Shown: positions 36,459 to 46,391, counted from the stretch's first letter. The stretch is DNA of 64,000 bases from Phytopseudomonas punonensis (GCF_900142655.1 NZ_FRBQ01000008.1:62001-126000), one strand, 5' to 3'. Notes: generated from the sequence alone by a model not told the origin. Numbers and translations are program-made.

Positions 36459-37454
36459 ATGAAAACCCGCCAACTTGGCTACAACGGCCCCCAGGTTTCC
36501 GCCATTGGCCTGGGGTGCATGGGCATGAGCGACTTCTACACGGCCGGCCGTGACGATCAGGAGTCCATCGCCACCATTCACCACGCCCTTGAGCACGGCC
36601 TCAACTTCCTCGACACCGCCGACATGTACGGCCCCTACACCAACGAAGCGCTGCTGGGCCGGGCGCTGGCTGGCCGTCGGCATCAGGCCTTCGTGGCCAG
36701 CAAGTTCGGCATCGTTCGCGACGCCAAAGACCCGCACAAGCGTGGCGTCAGCGGCCACCCCGATTACGTGCGCCAATCCATCGAGGGCAGCCTGAAGCGG
36801 CTGAATACCGATTATCTGGACCTGTATTACCAGCACCGCATCGACCCGAACGTGCCCATCGAAGACACCATTGGCGCACTCGCCGAGCTGGTGGCACAGG
36901 GGAAGATCCGCCATCTCGGCCTCAGCGAGGTGGCGCCCGCCACCCTGCGCCGCGCTCACGCTGTGCATCCCATTGCCGCAGTGCAGACCGAATATTCGCT
37001 GTGGACGCGCGACCCCGAAGAAAATGGCGTACTGGCCACCTGCCGGGAACTGGGCATCGCCTTCGTGCCCTACAGCCCACTTGGCCGAGGCTTTTTGACC
37101 GGTGCGCTGCAGAGCCCTGACGACTTCGAGGCCGACGACTTCCGCCGCCACAACCCGCGTTTTCAGGGCGAGAACTTCGCCAGGAATCTGCAGCTGGTTG
37201 CCAAAGTGCAGAGCATGGCTGCCGACAAAGGCATCAGCGCGGCGCAACTGGCGCTCGCCTGGGTGTTGGCCAAGGGTGACGACATCGTGCCGATCCCCGG
37301 CACCAAGCGCCGCCGCTATCTGGATGAAAACCTGGCCGCGCTGGAGATCGAGTTGAGCGTGAGCGAGGTGGCGGCGCTGGACGACATCTTCCCGGCCAAG
37401 GCTATCGCGGGTGAACGTTACGCGCCCGACTCGATGCAGACGCTTTACCGGTGA
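36459..37454 (+). CDS. Aldo/keto reductase
   Basis: NADPH-dependent aldo/keto reductase (331 aa) with the TIM-barrel signature residues: Asp and Tyr in FLDTADMYGPYTNEALLG, Lys in AFVASKFGIVRD and His in LYYQHRIDPNVPIEDT. VPIPGTKRRRYLDENLAAL near the C-terminus binds the cofactor phosphate. ATG at 36459 has AGGAG 7 nt upstream. Similar proteins reduce small aldehydes and some give tolerance to electrophiles; the substrate here is unknown. Probably controlled by the divergent LysR gene. Confidence 0.9.
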   Translation: MKTRQLGYNGPQVSAIGLGCMGMSDFYTAGRDDQESIATIHHALEHGLNFLDTADMYGPYTNEALLGRALAGRRHQAFVASKFGIVRDAKDPHKRGVSGHPDYVRQSIEGSLKRLNTDYLDLYYQHRIDPNVPIEDTIGALAELVAQGKIRHLGLSEVAPATLRRAHAVHPIAAVQTEYSLWTRDPEENGVLATCRELGIAFVPYSPLGRGFLTGALQSPDDFEADDFRRHNPRFQGENFARNLQLVAKVQSMAADKGISAAQLALAWVLAKGDDIVPIPGTKRRRYLDENLAALEIELSVSEVAALDDIFPAKAIAGERYAPDSMQTLYR

Positions 37455-37457
37455 AAC

Positions 37458-37487
37458 GAAAACGGCCTGCGCAAGGCAGGCCGTTTC
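37458..37487. terminator. Bidirectional terminator between aldo/keto reductase and tpx
   Basis: AAACGGCCTGC (37460-37470) and GCAGGCCGTTT (37476-37486) form a perfect 11-bp stem with a 5-nt loop. The A-rich left flank and T-containing right flank let it serve both convergent genes. Confidence 0.8.
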
Positions 37488-37503
37488 AGGTACAGCGAGC
37501 AGC

Positions 37504-38004
37504 TTACTTGAGTGCAGCCAGTGCAGCTTCGTAGTTCGGCTCGTCAGCGATTTCGCCAACCAGCTCGCTGTGCAGCACTTTGTCATTCTCGTCCAGTACA
37601 ACCACAGCGCGGGCAGACACGCCAGCCAGCGGGCCGGAGCTCAGGGCTACGCCGTAGTTCTTGAGGAACTCGGCGCCGCGCATGGTCGACAGGTTCTGGA
37701 CGTTTTCCAGGCCTTCGGCACCGCAGAAACGCGCCTGGGCGAACGGCAGGTCGGCAGAGATGCACAGCACGGCGGTGTTGGCCAGCTTGCTGGCTTCGGC
37801 GTTGAACTTGCGCACTGAGGTGGCGCAGGTCGGGGTGTCGACGCTCGGGAAAATGTTCAGCACTTTGCGCTTGCCGGCCAGGCTGCTCAGGCTGACGTCA
37901 GCCAGACCAGCGCCAACCAGGGTGAACGCCGGTGCTTGCTGACCAACTTGCGGCAGTTGGCCGTCGACCTGAACCGGGTTACCACGCAGGGTTACTTGTG
38001 CCAT
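37504..38004 (-). CDS. tpx: Thiol peroxidase Tpx
   Basis: Atypical 2-Cys peroxiredoxin (166 aa) that reduces peroxides with thioredoxin as donor. The peroxidatic cysteine is in SVDTPTCATSVRKFN (about residue 60) and the resolving cysteine in LPFAQARFCGAEGL (about 94). The protein begins MAQVTLRGNPVQVDGQLP. ATG at 38004 has AAGGA 8 nt upstream; the longer open frame starts inside untranslated sequence. The protein is cytoplasmic or periplasmic in different relatives; no signal peptide is seen here. Confidence 0.95.
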   Translation of the reverse strand: MAQVTLRGNPVQVDGQLPQVGQQAPAFTLVGAGLADVSLSSLAGKRKVLNIFPSVDTPTCATSVRKFNAEASKLANTAVLCISADLPFAQARFCGAEGLENVQNLSTMRGAEFLKNYGVALSSGPLAGVSARAVVVLDENDKVLHSELVGEIADEPNYEAALAALK

Positions 38005-38252
38005 GAAAACGATCCTTTCTTTGATGGGAATAAACACGCAAGGACGGCCATCCTACGCCAGGAAAGCGCGCACTAGAAGACGTTGAGAATCATCTCGGGT
38101 ATGGCGCGGCCATCTGTTTAACGGCTGTAGTCGTGACGCATTTCGACGCTAAATCTGCACGGCGTTGCCTTGGATAAGCATCCGCTAGGCGCTCAACTCC
38201 AGCCTGTACAGCCGATGCGCCGGAACCGGTTGTAGTCAGTAGCTACCCCGGC

Positions 38253-38486
38253 TCAAGCCTTGGACCGACTGATACGACCTGACTTGACCTCGGAGGCATA
38301 CTTGACCAAGCGCTCTTCGCCGTTGATCAACACGCCGACCATGCGCAGGATCGCCCACGCATCGGCTTCGTGCTCTGAGCCGCGCAAGCGCTCGGCAATC
38401 TTCACCAGATCGACCGAGGCCCATTTTAGGTCCTCTGCGATGGTTTTGAGATCGTGCTTGAGTATCTGTGTTTGCCGCTGACCCAT
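38253..38486 (-). CDS. Small hypothetical protein
   Basis: A 77-aa protein that I do not recognise. It starts MGQRQTQILKHDLKTIAEDL, is rich in charged and helix-forming residues (KIAERLRGSEHEADAWAILR), and ends in a basic tail. ATG at 38486 has AGGA 5 nt upstream. No membrane segment or signal peptide is present; a small helical cytoplasmic protein is likely. Gaps of 248 bp to tpx and about 100 bp to tamB suggest it is monocistronic. The 248-bp gap to tpx shows nothing I can name. Confidence 0.6.
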   Translation of the reverse strand: MGQRQTQILKHDLKTIAEDLKWASVDLVKIAERLRGSEHEADAWAILRMVGVLINGEERLVKYASEVKSGRISRSKA

Positions 38487-38583
38487 GGCGTTCCTGTCTC
38501 TCGGTAAGGTGAAAGTTGCAGTGCGCTGAAAGCTTTGGCGCACGCCGACTAAAAATTATGGAGGGCCGCATGAGCTGGCCGCT

Positions 38584-41500
38584 CTAGAAATCACGTTTGT
38601 AGAACAGATCCAGCGAGCTCGCCAAACCACTCGCCGCCTCAAGATACAGGCGACGACTCAGGGCGTAACGCAGTGCCACGGTATTCACCGGCTCGAACAC
38701 ACCAACCCCATAACGCAGGCTCAAGCGCTCGGAAAGATTGCCGCTGGCTACCACGCTAGTGTTGCGGCCACTGCCGTCGGTATCCAGTTGGAAATCCTGG
38801 ATACCCAGGCTCTGCGCGACCGAGCCGGTCACTCCGGAGCTACCCGCCACACCCAACGCCAGCGCTGCCTGGGCGAGCATGTTGTTGTCTTCGCTACCGG
38901 TCGATAGCGGCCGCCCCAGCACCAGATAGGACAACGCCTGCTCCTGGCTCATCGCTGGCTCGGAAAACACCTCGGTGCGCGGCTGGTCGGCGCTGCCGGT
39001 CAAGCGCAGGCCGGCGACTACGTCGTCGACCTTGCGAATCGCTTCGATATCTAGGAATGGCTGGTCGATCGGCCCGGCAAACAGCAGGCGCGCACGGCGG
39101 ATGGTCAGACGCTGGCCATAGCCGCGAAAATTGCCTTTGTTGAGATTCAACTCGCCGCGGGTGTCGAGGTCGTCACCGATGTGAACCCGGCCCGCCAGTT
39201 CGGCATTGAGACCGAAACCGCTGAACGTCAGCTTGTCGCTGCCGACGTCCACGTCGATATCCATGCTGATGGCCACCGGCTGCTTCTCCTGATTTTCGGC
39301 ACCGACGATTACGGCGTCGTCAGACACCTTGACAGTGGATGGCGGCAGCTCGCGCACCACAATCTTGCCGCGTGGAATCGACACCTTGCCGCTGACCGAC
39401 AACTGATCGTTGGCCAAACGCACCTGCATATCCGGCGCAACCTCAAGGTTCGCGTAAGGCTCGACGTTAACCGGCAAGCTGCTGCCCTTGACGTTCAGGT
39501 TGCCGCTCAGCGCGCCACTCCAGGCCAGCGCGCCGTCTAGCGTGCCCTGCCCCTTGTCACCACTGCGCCAGACGCCGTTGAGCTGCAGGCTTTCGCCGGA
39601 GATCAACACGCGTACCTGCAAATCTTCGAAGCTGGTGGGTAATTCACCGCCGGAAACTTCCCCATCGCTGAGCGCCAGCTGACCGTTGACCAGCGGTTTG
39701 AGCAAGTCGCCAGACAGCGTGCCGCTACCATTGAGCTGCCCACTCAGGCGCTCGACCATCGGCACGAACGGCCGGGCGATAGCCAGATCGAGGCCGCTGA
39801 GGCGGAACTGGCCGGACAGCGGCTTGCTTTCCCCTCGCGGATCGAGCTGCGCCTGCACCGACAACTCGCCTATGCGCGGGCCGCGCAGGCTCAGCTCGCT
39901 GTCGATGCGCTGCGGCCGCAGCTCGCTGCTCAGGCGCAGGCTGTCATAGGTGAAGTCCACCCACTGGCCGTCATCACGCACGCGCCAGGTGCCGCTGCCG
40001 GCATCCACCACCACGCGGCCGTTGGGGCCAGCTGCCGGCAAGTCCAGATGCACGTCGGCATCGAGCGTACCCTGCCAGGCGAAGTCTTTCGGGAACCACG
40101 GCGACAGGCTGTCGAGCGGGAAATCGGCAAGCCGATAACGGATCTTTGGCTCCGGCTGCAGGCGCTGGTTTTCGCCACACAGGCTGGCCGCGCCGGAGCG
40201 CAGGCAATGGGCGCCGAGATCGATCTCCCCGCTTGCCAGACGCACCAGCGAAGCCGGTGCTTGCAAACGCCAGTCCTGCCCGCCCGCTTGTACTTCGGCG
40301 CGGCTCAGGCGGCCGCGCCAGTCGCCCTTATCCAGCGTACCATCGAGAGCCAGGCTCGTTTGCAATTGCGGCCCCTGCAGGCTCAGATCCATCTGCTGCT
40401 GGCGTCCATTGCCGCTGCCGTTGACCGCGAGATCACCGATCAGGCTGTCGCCGCTGGCAATTCCCTGGCCACGCAATTGCACCTTGGCCTGCCCATTAAC
40501 GTCCAGCGTGGCGTTGAGCCCCAGCTGGCGCAGGCGAGTGTCTTCGAACGCCAGCCCCTGGCCGGTCAGGGCGAACGTGCCTTGGGGTGTCTCCAGGTTG
40601 CCGGCCAGATCCAGCCGCCCACTGGCCTGGCCCTGCAAGCCCGGCCACAGCTGGCCGAGGCGATTGAGGGCGATGCGCAGCTGGCCCTGCAAACGCTGGT
40701 CGAGCTGGCCACTACCATCGATGCGGTTGTCGCCCAGCTGCACATTCAATGCGCTTACGTCCCAACGCTCCCCGGCGCCTGCGACCTTGGCCTGCAGCTG
40801 CGCTTGCTGGCCGCGCAGGTGACCTTTCAGGTCGAGGTCGCCGGTAAGCTCCAGGCGGCCATCGAGCAGTTGCCCTTTGCTGCGTACCGGCCCGGCGATT
40901 CGCCCGGGCAACTCGGCAACCCAGTAAGCGGGGTCGAAATCGCTGACCTGCAATTGCGCGTCCCAGCGCACGGCGTTGGCGAAACCGACGGTGAGCTGGC
41001 CATCGATCTTGCCCTGCCCGGCGCGCACCTGCAGCTGGGGCAGGTGGATCTGCTGCAGGTCGCCGCTGAGCGGCGTCTGTACGTTGAATGCGCCGGCGGG
41101 GCCGTCGAGCGCGGCGGACAAGTTGCCCAGATAATTGCCATTGTCGTAGGCGAGGTCGCCGGTGAGTTTTTTGATCGTGACTGGTGGCGCTTGCTCTAGT
41201 GGATACAGACGCAGCCAGGGGAAGTCCTGCCAGTCGATATGGGTATCGGCGCTAAAGCCCTCTTGCCAGTCGAGTCGGCCATTGATGGCCAGATACTCGC
41301 CCGGACCAGCCGACAGACGCAGCGTTTCGACATCTGCGCCGGCTGCATCGACACGCCCTTGCAGGGCCAGGGCAACCGGGCCCTCCTCGGCTGGCAGGGT
41401 GGCGATGCCGTTGATGCGGTAGCCATCCTGCAGGTTACCGGCCGCCTGCAGCGTAACGCCGTTCAAGCGCAGGGTATCAGGCAGCGAGGCTTCAGCCTTG

Positions 41501-42255
41501 AAGCCGTCAGCGGCAAAGGTCAGTGACGCGGGAATATGTTCGACCAGCGGCTGGACTTCACCACTCAGGCGCCCTGCCAGATAACCGCTGCTGTCGACCA
41601 CCAGTGCCAGGCTCTCGCGCAGATTGCCCTCGACCTGCAGCTTCAGATCCCAGGCTTTTCCATCAGGCGACGGTAACGCCGCACTGCCCTGCAGCTTTAG
41701 CGGCCATTCTCCGCTGGGCTGCAAATGGCCCTGCACATCGACGATCAACTCGTCACGTTGCAGGTGCAGCTTGCTGATATTCAGCCCTTCGCTGGCCCAA
41801 TCCGCAGCGAGCTCCAAACCCTGCAACTGGTCATCGCCATTGAGCTGCAGGCTGCCAAGCCATACCTCGCCAACTTCCAGGGCCACTGGCAGATCGAGTT
41901 GCGGCAGGTTGAAAGGCTCTTCGCTCGGCGCCTCGGTGCTCGGCGCGAAATTTAGCTCGATGCGCTCGCTGCGCAGCGTGTCGATGCACAGCGTCAGGCG
42001 CAGCAGACAGGAGGGCGACCAATCGAATTGTGGCTGGCGAACTACCACCTGATCGTCGCCCTGCTGCCAAAGCACCTGCTGGGCCGTCCAGCGGCCACCG
42101 AGGCGCCCCTCGAATCCATCGACCTGCAGCCCAGGCACCAGGCTCAGGGCCCAGCGGCTGCCGGCGGACGTCGCCAGCATCCAGATCAGCAACACCACGA
42201 GCAGGGCCAGCAAGCCAGCGAAGCTCAGCCCGGCGTACTTGAACGCGCGCCTCAC
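38584..42255 (-). CDS. tamB: Translocation and assembly module protein TamB
   Basis: Very large inner-membrane-anchored periplasmic protein (1223 aa) that bridges to TamA and takes part in outer-membrane protein assembly and phospholipid transport to the outer membrane. The N-terminal anchor is about residues 7-27 (GLSFAGLLALLVVLLIWML). The long middle is made of repetitive beta strands with many L-x-L and G-x-L patterns. The C-terminal TamB domain includes GSDKLTFSGFGLNAELAGRV and LTIRRARLLFAGPIDQPFLD. It overlaps tamA by 4 nt. Confidence 0.93.
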   Translation of the reverse strand: MRRAFKYAGLSFAGLLALLVVLLIWMLATSAGSRWALSLVPGLQVDGFEGRLGGRWTAQQVLWQQGDDQVVVRQPQFDWSPSCLLRLTLCIDTLRSERIELNFAPSTEAPSEEPFNLPQLDLPVALEVGEVWLGSLQLNGDDQLQGLELAADWASEGLNISKLHLQRDELIVDVQGHLQPSGEWPLKLQGSAALPSPDGKAWDLKLQVEGNLRESLALVVDSSGYLAGRLSGEVQPLVEHIPASLTFAADGFKAEASLPDTLRLNGVTLQAAGNLQDGYRINGIATLPAEEGPVALALQGRVDAAGADVETLRLSAGPGEYLAINGRLDWQEGFSADTHIDWQDFPWLRLYPLEQAPPVTIKKLTGDLAYDNGNYLGNLSAALDGPAGAFNVQTPLSGDLQQIHLPQLQVRAGQGKIDGQLTVGFANAVRWDAQLQVSDFDPAYWVAELPGRIAGPVRSKGQLLDGRLELTGDLDLKGHLRGQQAQLQAKVAGAGERWDVSALNVQLGDNRIDGSGQLDQRLQGQLRIALNRLGQLWPGLQGQASGRLDLAGNLETPQGTFALTGQGLAFEDTRLRQLGLNATLDVNGQAKVQLRGQGIASGDSLIGDLAVNGSGNGRQQQMDLSLQGPQLQTSLALDGTLDKGDWRGRLSRAEVQAGGQDWRLQAPASLVRLASGEIDLGAHCLRSGAASLCGENQRLQPEPKIRYRLADFPLDSLSPWFPKDFAWQGTLDADVHLDLPAAGPNGRVVVDAGSGTWRVRDDGQWVDFTYDSLRLSSELRPQRIDSELSLRGPRIGELSVQAQLDPRGESKPLSGQFRLSGLDLAIARPFVPMVERLSGQLNGSGTLSGDLLKPLVNGQLALSDGEVSGGELPTSFEDLQVRVLISGESLQLNGVWRSGDKGQGTLDGALAWSGALSGNLNVKGSSLPVNVEPYANLEVAPDMQVRLANDQLSVSGKVSIPRGKIVVRELPPSTVKVSDDAVIVGAENQEKQPVAISMDIDVDVGSDKLTFSGFGLNAELAGRVHIGDDLDTRGELNLNKGNFRGYGQRLTIRRARLLFAGPIDQPFLDIEAIRKVDDVVAGLRLTGSADQPRTEVFSEPAMSQEQALSYLVLGRPLSTGSEDNNMLAQAALALGVAGSSGVTGSVAQSLGIQDFQLDTDGSGRNTSVVASGNLSERLSLRYGVGVFEPVNTVALRYALSRRLYLEAASGLASSLDLFYKRDF

Positions 42256-43985
42256 AGCTCTGGCCCCATGGAGAAATGCAGCCGCACGCCGCCCTCTTCA
42301 TCCAGCGGATGCGCCAGATCGAGACGCAACGGCCCGACTGGCGATACCCAGCGCAAGCCGATGCCGACCGCACTCTTGAGCGATGGTATGTCCAGCGAGT
42401 TGAAGGCATTACCGGTGTCGTAGAAGGTCGCCACGCGCCACTTGTCGAGGATGCTGTACTGGTACTCGGCGCTGGCCGCCACCATATAGCGCCCACCGAT
42501 TTTGTCGCCATCATTGTTCTCTGGCGACAGGCTCTGGTAGTCGTAGCCGCGCACGCTCTGATCGCCACCGGCGAAGAAACGCAACGATGGTGGCACCGAG
42601 GAATTGAAGCCCTTGGATTCGGTGCCGCCGAACTGCGCACGGGCGAGAAAGCGGTGATTCTGCCAGAGCGTGGTGAGGCCCTTGACCAGCACGTTACCGT
42701 GCAGCACATCGGAGTCGGAAAGCAGCCCCTCTTTGGCCACCGAGGCATCGAACTGCAGGCGATAACCGTTATTAGGGTCGATGCGACTGTCGCTGTGCAG
42801 GTAGGAATAACTGATACCTGGCATCAACAGCGTACTGAGGCCCGAATCATCGCCGAGGCGATATTCCTCGCGCTGCCATTTCAAAGAAATCACCCGCTGC
42901 CAACCGCTGTCGAGCTTGCTGTGCCATTCGGGGCCAACCGTTAGCAGGCGACTCAGGCTATCGGTGTTGGCAAGCTCCTCGTACTGATAGCCTCCGGCGA
43001 TACGCAGCTTGTCGGTCATCGGCGGATTGCCGGGAATGTCGTACCACAGACCAACGTTCTGCCGCGGCGCCGACAGCTCCATCTCCGCGCCATAACTGTG
43101 GCCCTGCGGGTTGGCCCAGTGCCGCTCCCACTGAGCACGACCCCGCGGGCCGACGTCGGTGGAAAATCCCAGGCCTAGACCCATGGTGCGCGGCAAGCGG
43201 GTTTGCAGATGCACCTTGACCGGAATCACCTGTTGCTCGGCCACCGTTGGGCTGGCATCAACCCGCACCGATTCGAAGTAGCCGCTCGCGCGCAGCGCCT
43301 CGTACAGCTCGGCAATGCGCTCGGAGTCGTAAGGCGTGTCTGCAGGGAACGGCACCATGCGCTGCAGCAACTCGTCATCGAAGGGCATATCGCCCTCGAA
43401 TCTGACAGGCCCGAGGATGTAGCGCGGGCCGCTGTCATAGACCAGTTCGATATCGGCCAGACCTGCCTGCGGGTTGATGCGCAGACTCTGCTGGGTGAAA
43501 CGCCCGTGAAAGAAGCCGTAGCGCGAGGCCTGGTTCTGGATGTGCCGTTTGGCAGCTTCGTAGCGGCCGTGATTGAGGCGCGCACCTTGAGTAAGTTGCG
43601 CGCTCTTGGGCAACTGGAAGGCAGGCATTTGCGCAGCGGGGCCGTCGATCCTGACCGTGACGTTACCGAGGCGCACCGGCTCACCGGGCACGACTCGAAC
43701 GTTCAGGCGCGGCGGCGTCTGTTCGAGCACTTCGGTAGTAACTCGCGCCTGGTAGTAGCCCAGCGCCTGAGCGGCCTTTTCGGCCTGGCCTTCGACCACC
43801 CGGCGCAGCCGCTGCAGAGCCTCGGCATCACGCTCGCCAAGGTTGCCGATATAGCCCTCGACATTGCTCTTCAAGGCATTGTTGGCCGGCTGCACGCTGA
43901 CCACCAAACGGGCATCTTCGGCAAGCAACGTGGCACTGAACAGCATTAGCGCGCAGCCGGCGCCTAGTGTCGAAATAACTCTCAT
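42252..43985 (-). CDS. tamA: Translocation and assembly module protein TamA (Omp85 family)
   Basis: Omp85-family outer-membrane protein (577 aa). A signal peptide (ALMLFSATLLAEDARLV) is followed by about three POTRA domains (residues about 25-265; GYYQARVTTEVLEQ and YDSGPRYILGPVRFEGDMPF are visible). A 16-stranded barrel ends in LRLDLAHPLDEEGGVRLHFS. The RGYDYQSLSPENNDGDKIGG stretch corresponds to the conserved loop-6 V/I-R-G-Y motif. Gene order tamA-tamB with a 4-nt overlap is usual. Confidence 0.93.
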   Translation of the reverse strand: MRVISTLGAGCALMLFSATLLAEDARLVVSVQPANNALKSNVEGYIGNLGERDAEALQRLRRVVEGQAEKAAQALGYYQARVTTEVLEQTPPRLNVRVVPGEPVRLGNVTVRIDGPAAQMPAFQLPKSAQLTQGARLNHGRYEAAKRHIQNQASRYGFFHGRFTQQSLRINPQAGLADIELVYDSGPRYILGPVRFEGDMPFDDELLQRMVPFPADTPYDSERIAELYEALRASGYFESVRVDASPTVAEQQVIPVKVHLQTRLPRTMGLGLGFSTDVGPRGRAQWERHWANPQGHSYGAEMELSAPRQNVGLWYDIPGNPPMTDKLRIAGGYQYEELANTDSLSRLLTVGPEWHSKLDSGWQRVISLKWQREEYRLGDDSGLSTLLMPGISYSYLHSDSRIDPNNGYRLQFDASVAKEGLLSDSDVLHGNVLVKGLTTLWQNHRFLARAQFGGTESKGFNSSVPPSLRFFAGGDQSVRGYDYQSLSPENNDGDKIGGRYMVAASAEYQYSILDKWRVATFYDTGNAFNSLDIPSLKSAVGIGLRWVSPVGPLRLDLAHPLDEEGGVRLHFSMGPEL

Positions 43986-44122
43986 GGCGGCGATGCTATC
44001 ACGGCAACTACGGCAAACCAGCGCGTGTACGTATCGAAACGATTTCCCGCTGTGCTGGCCGCGCGGCGACGCGATGGGCTAGCATCGCGGCTTTACCGCC
44101 AGCTACGCTCAGGATCGCCGAC

Positions 44123-44935
44123 ATGAAACTCGTTTCCTTCAACATCAATGGCTTGCGCGCGCGCCCTCACCAACTCGCGGCACTGATCGAGAAGCATCAG
44201 CCGGACGTGATCGGTCTGCAGGAAACCAAGGTCAGCGATGAGCAGTTTCCCGAAGCGGAAATCCGCGCCCTGGGCTACCACGTGCATTACCACGGCCAGA
44301 AAGGCCATTACGGCGTTGCGCTTTTGTCTCGCCAAGCACCGCTGGAAATATTCAAGGGCTTCCCGGAAGACGGCGAAGAGTCGCAACGGCGCTTCATCTA
44401 CGGCACCTACGCCGATGCCAACGGTAATCCGGTCACAGTGATGAATGGCTACTTCCCCCAGGGCGAGAGCCGCGACCACCCCACCAAGTTTCCCGCCAAG
44501 CAGCGCTTCTACGCCGACCTGCAGGCATTGCTGAGCAGCCGCTTCGCTCACGACCAGCCGCTTATCGTCATGGGCGACATCAACATCTCCCCCGAGGATT
44601 GCGACATCGGTATCGGCGAAGTCAACCGCAAGCGCTGGCTGAAGACCGGCAAATGCAGCTTCCTGCCGGAAGAACGCGAATGGTTGGCGACGCTGAAAAG
44701 CTGGGGGCTGGTCGACTCCTTCCGTCAGCTGCACCCAGAGGTCGACGACCGCTTCAGCTGGTTCGACTACCGCAGCCGCGGCTTCGAAGACGAGCCCAAG
44801 CGCGGCCTGCGCATCGATGTGATCCTCGCCTCGCAAGCCTTGCAGGAGCGTCTGAAGGACGCGGGAATCGACTACGAACTGCGCGGCATGGAGAAGCCCT
44901 CCGACCATGCGCCGATCTGGCTGCAATTAAGCTGA
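44123..44935 (+). CDS. xthA: Exodeoxyribonuclease III
   Basis: AP endonuclease and 3'-5' exonuclease (270 aa) of base excision repair. Metal-binding and catalytic residues appear in FNINGLRARPHQL, IGLQETKVSDEQFP (Glu), MGDINISPEDCDIGIG (Asp, Asn) and PSDHAPIWLQL (Asp-His near the end). The start has AGGA 8 nt upstream. It diverges from tamA across 137 bp. Confidence 0.96.
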   Translation: MKLVSFNINGLRARPHQLAALIEKHQPDVIGLQETKVSDEQFPEAEIRALGYHVHYHGQKGHYGVALLSRQAPLEIFKGFPEDGEESQRRFIYGTYADANGNPVTVMNGYFPQGESRDHPTKFPAKQRFYADLQALLSSRFAHDQPLIVMGDINISPEDCDIGIGEVNRKRWLKTGKCSFLPEEREWLATLKSWGLVDSFRQLHPEVDDRFSWFDYRSRGFEDEPKRGLRIDVILASQALQERLKDAGIDYELRGMEKPSDHAPIWLQLS

Positions 44936-45011
44936 TCGACCGTCATCGTGTAGTCATTTTTCTGTCTTATCGTCGCAGCACTTCAGCCACCCCTTTCAAG
45001 GTGATTGCCGC

Positions 45012-46391
45012 ATGCTGCGCGCCTCGACCCGTTATGACCGCGAGACCTGGAGCCGAACCGCTACCTTTCTGCTGCTCGGCTTCGTCCTTTACCTGAGCCC
45101 CTGGACGGCCTTTGCCGCGCTGCCGCTGCCTACCGACGACCGGCCGGTACTGCGCATCCAGGGCTCCAACACCATCGGCGCCAAGCTCGGTCCTGCGCTG
45201 GTACGTGGGCTGCTCCAGGAACAAGGCTTCAATGACATCCGCACTACCGCCACCCAGGAAAATGAGCAGGCAGTCAGCGGTCTGAATGCCGCGGGCCGCA
45301 AGGTTACCTTGACCATCGCCGCCCACGGCTCGGGCACCGGCTTTACCGCCATTAGCCAGGGCAGCGCCGAGCTGGCTGCATCCTCGCGGCCGATCAAGGA
45401 CAGTGAAACAGCCAGCTTGTCATCGCTCGGCAATATGAAAAGCGCGGATGCCGAGCAGGTCATCGCCATTGACGGCCTGGCAATCGTGCTGCACCCGAGC
45501 AACCCCATCAATACACTGAGCACTCTGCAGCTGGCGCAGATTTTCTCCGGTGAAATCAGCGACTGGGCTCAAGTCGGTGGCCGCCCAGGCACAATCGACT
45601 TGTACGCTCGGGACGACAACTCAGGCACCTTCGACACCTTCAAGGAGCTGGTGCTGAGTGCCAACGGCAAGCAGCTGTCGACCAAGGCCAAGCGCTTCGA
45701 ATCCAGCGAGCAACTCTCCGATTCCGTGGCCCGGGATGCCAACGGCATCGGCTTCATCGGCCTGCCCTACGTACGCAGCGCCAAGGCGGTGGCGATCGCC
45801 TCGGGCGGCTCGCAACCGATGGCGCCGAGCGTAACGCTGATCGCCACCGAGGATTACCCGCTGTCACGGCGCCTGTTCCTCTACGGCCCGCAAAATGGCG
45901 TCAACCCCTGGGCCAAAGCCCTGCTGCAATTCGCCCAGAGCCCACGTGGCCAGGCCGTCGTGGCGCAGAACGGGTTCATCGCGCAGACCGTCGAAGCGGT
46001 GAAGATCACTGCCACGCCGGATATGCCGCAGGCTTATCAGGATCTGGCGCAAAAAGCCGAGCGGCTGTCGGTCAACTTCCGCTTTCAGGAAGGCAGTGCC
46101 AGCCTGGACAACAAGGCTCAGCAGGACTTGCGCCGCGTGCTCGACTACCTGCGTCAGCACGACAAACTGCAGCAGAAAGTCGTACTGGTAGGCTTCGGCG
46201 ACCCCAAGGCGGTCTCCGCCCGCGCAGAGCTGCTGTCCAAATTGCGCGCCATGGCGGTCCGCCGCGAGCTGGTTCGTGAAGGCGTGATACTGCGCGATGT
46301 GGCGGGGCTCGGCGATGAGCTTCCGGTAGCTGACAACGAGGGCGACAGCGGCCGTCTCAAGAACCGTCGCGTCGAGGTCTGGGTGTACTGA
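45012..46391 (+). CDS. PstS-like binding domain fused to OmpA domain
   Basis: 459-aa two-domain protein. After a signal segment (about residues 16-35, ending SPWTAFAALPLP) comes a phosphate-binding-protein-like domain (about 45-330) with RIQGSNTIGAKLGPALV, AAHGSGTGFTAISQGSAEL, YARDDNSGTFDTFKELVL and IGFIGLPYV. It is followed by an OmpA-like peptidoglycan-binding domain (about 345-459; NFRFQEGSASLDNKAQQDL, GRLKNRRVEVWVY). The phosphate-contacting SGT/DNSGTFD pattern is kept. No pst transporter genes are near, so a sensing or cell-wall role is as likely as uptake. Function is not established here. Confidence 0.85.
   Translation: MLRASTRYDRETWSRTATFLLLGFVLYLSPWTAFAALPLPTDDRPVLRIQGSNTIGAKLGPALVRGLLQEQGFNDIRTTATQENEQAVSGLNAAGRKVTLTIAAHGSGTGFTAISQGSAELAASSRPIKDSETASLSSLGNMKSADAEQVIAIDGLAIVLHPSNPINTLSTLQLAQIFSGEISDWAQVGGRPGTIDLYARDDNSGTFDTFKELVLSANGKQLSTKAKRFESSEQLSDSVARDANGIGFIGLPYVRSAKAVAIASGGSQPMAPSVTLIATEDYPLSRRLFLYGPQNGVNPWAKALLQFAQSPRGQAVVAQNGFIAQTVEAVKITATPDMPQAYQDLAQKAERLSVNFRFQEGSASLDNKAQQDLRRVLDYLRQHDKLQQKVVLVGFGDPKAVSARAELLSKLRAMAVRRELVREGVILRDVAGLGDELPVADNEGDSGRLKNRRVEVWVY

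Noticed and set aside
38236..38571. 111-codon frame overlapping the small gene at 38253-38486
   Set aside because: Its product is rich in Arg and low-complexity, without a start signal; the other frame has a ribosome-binding site and balanced composition.
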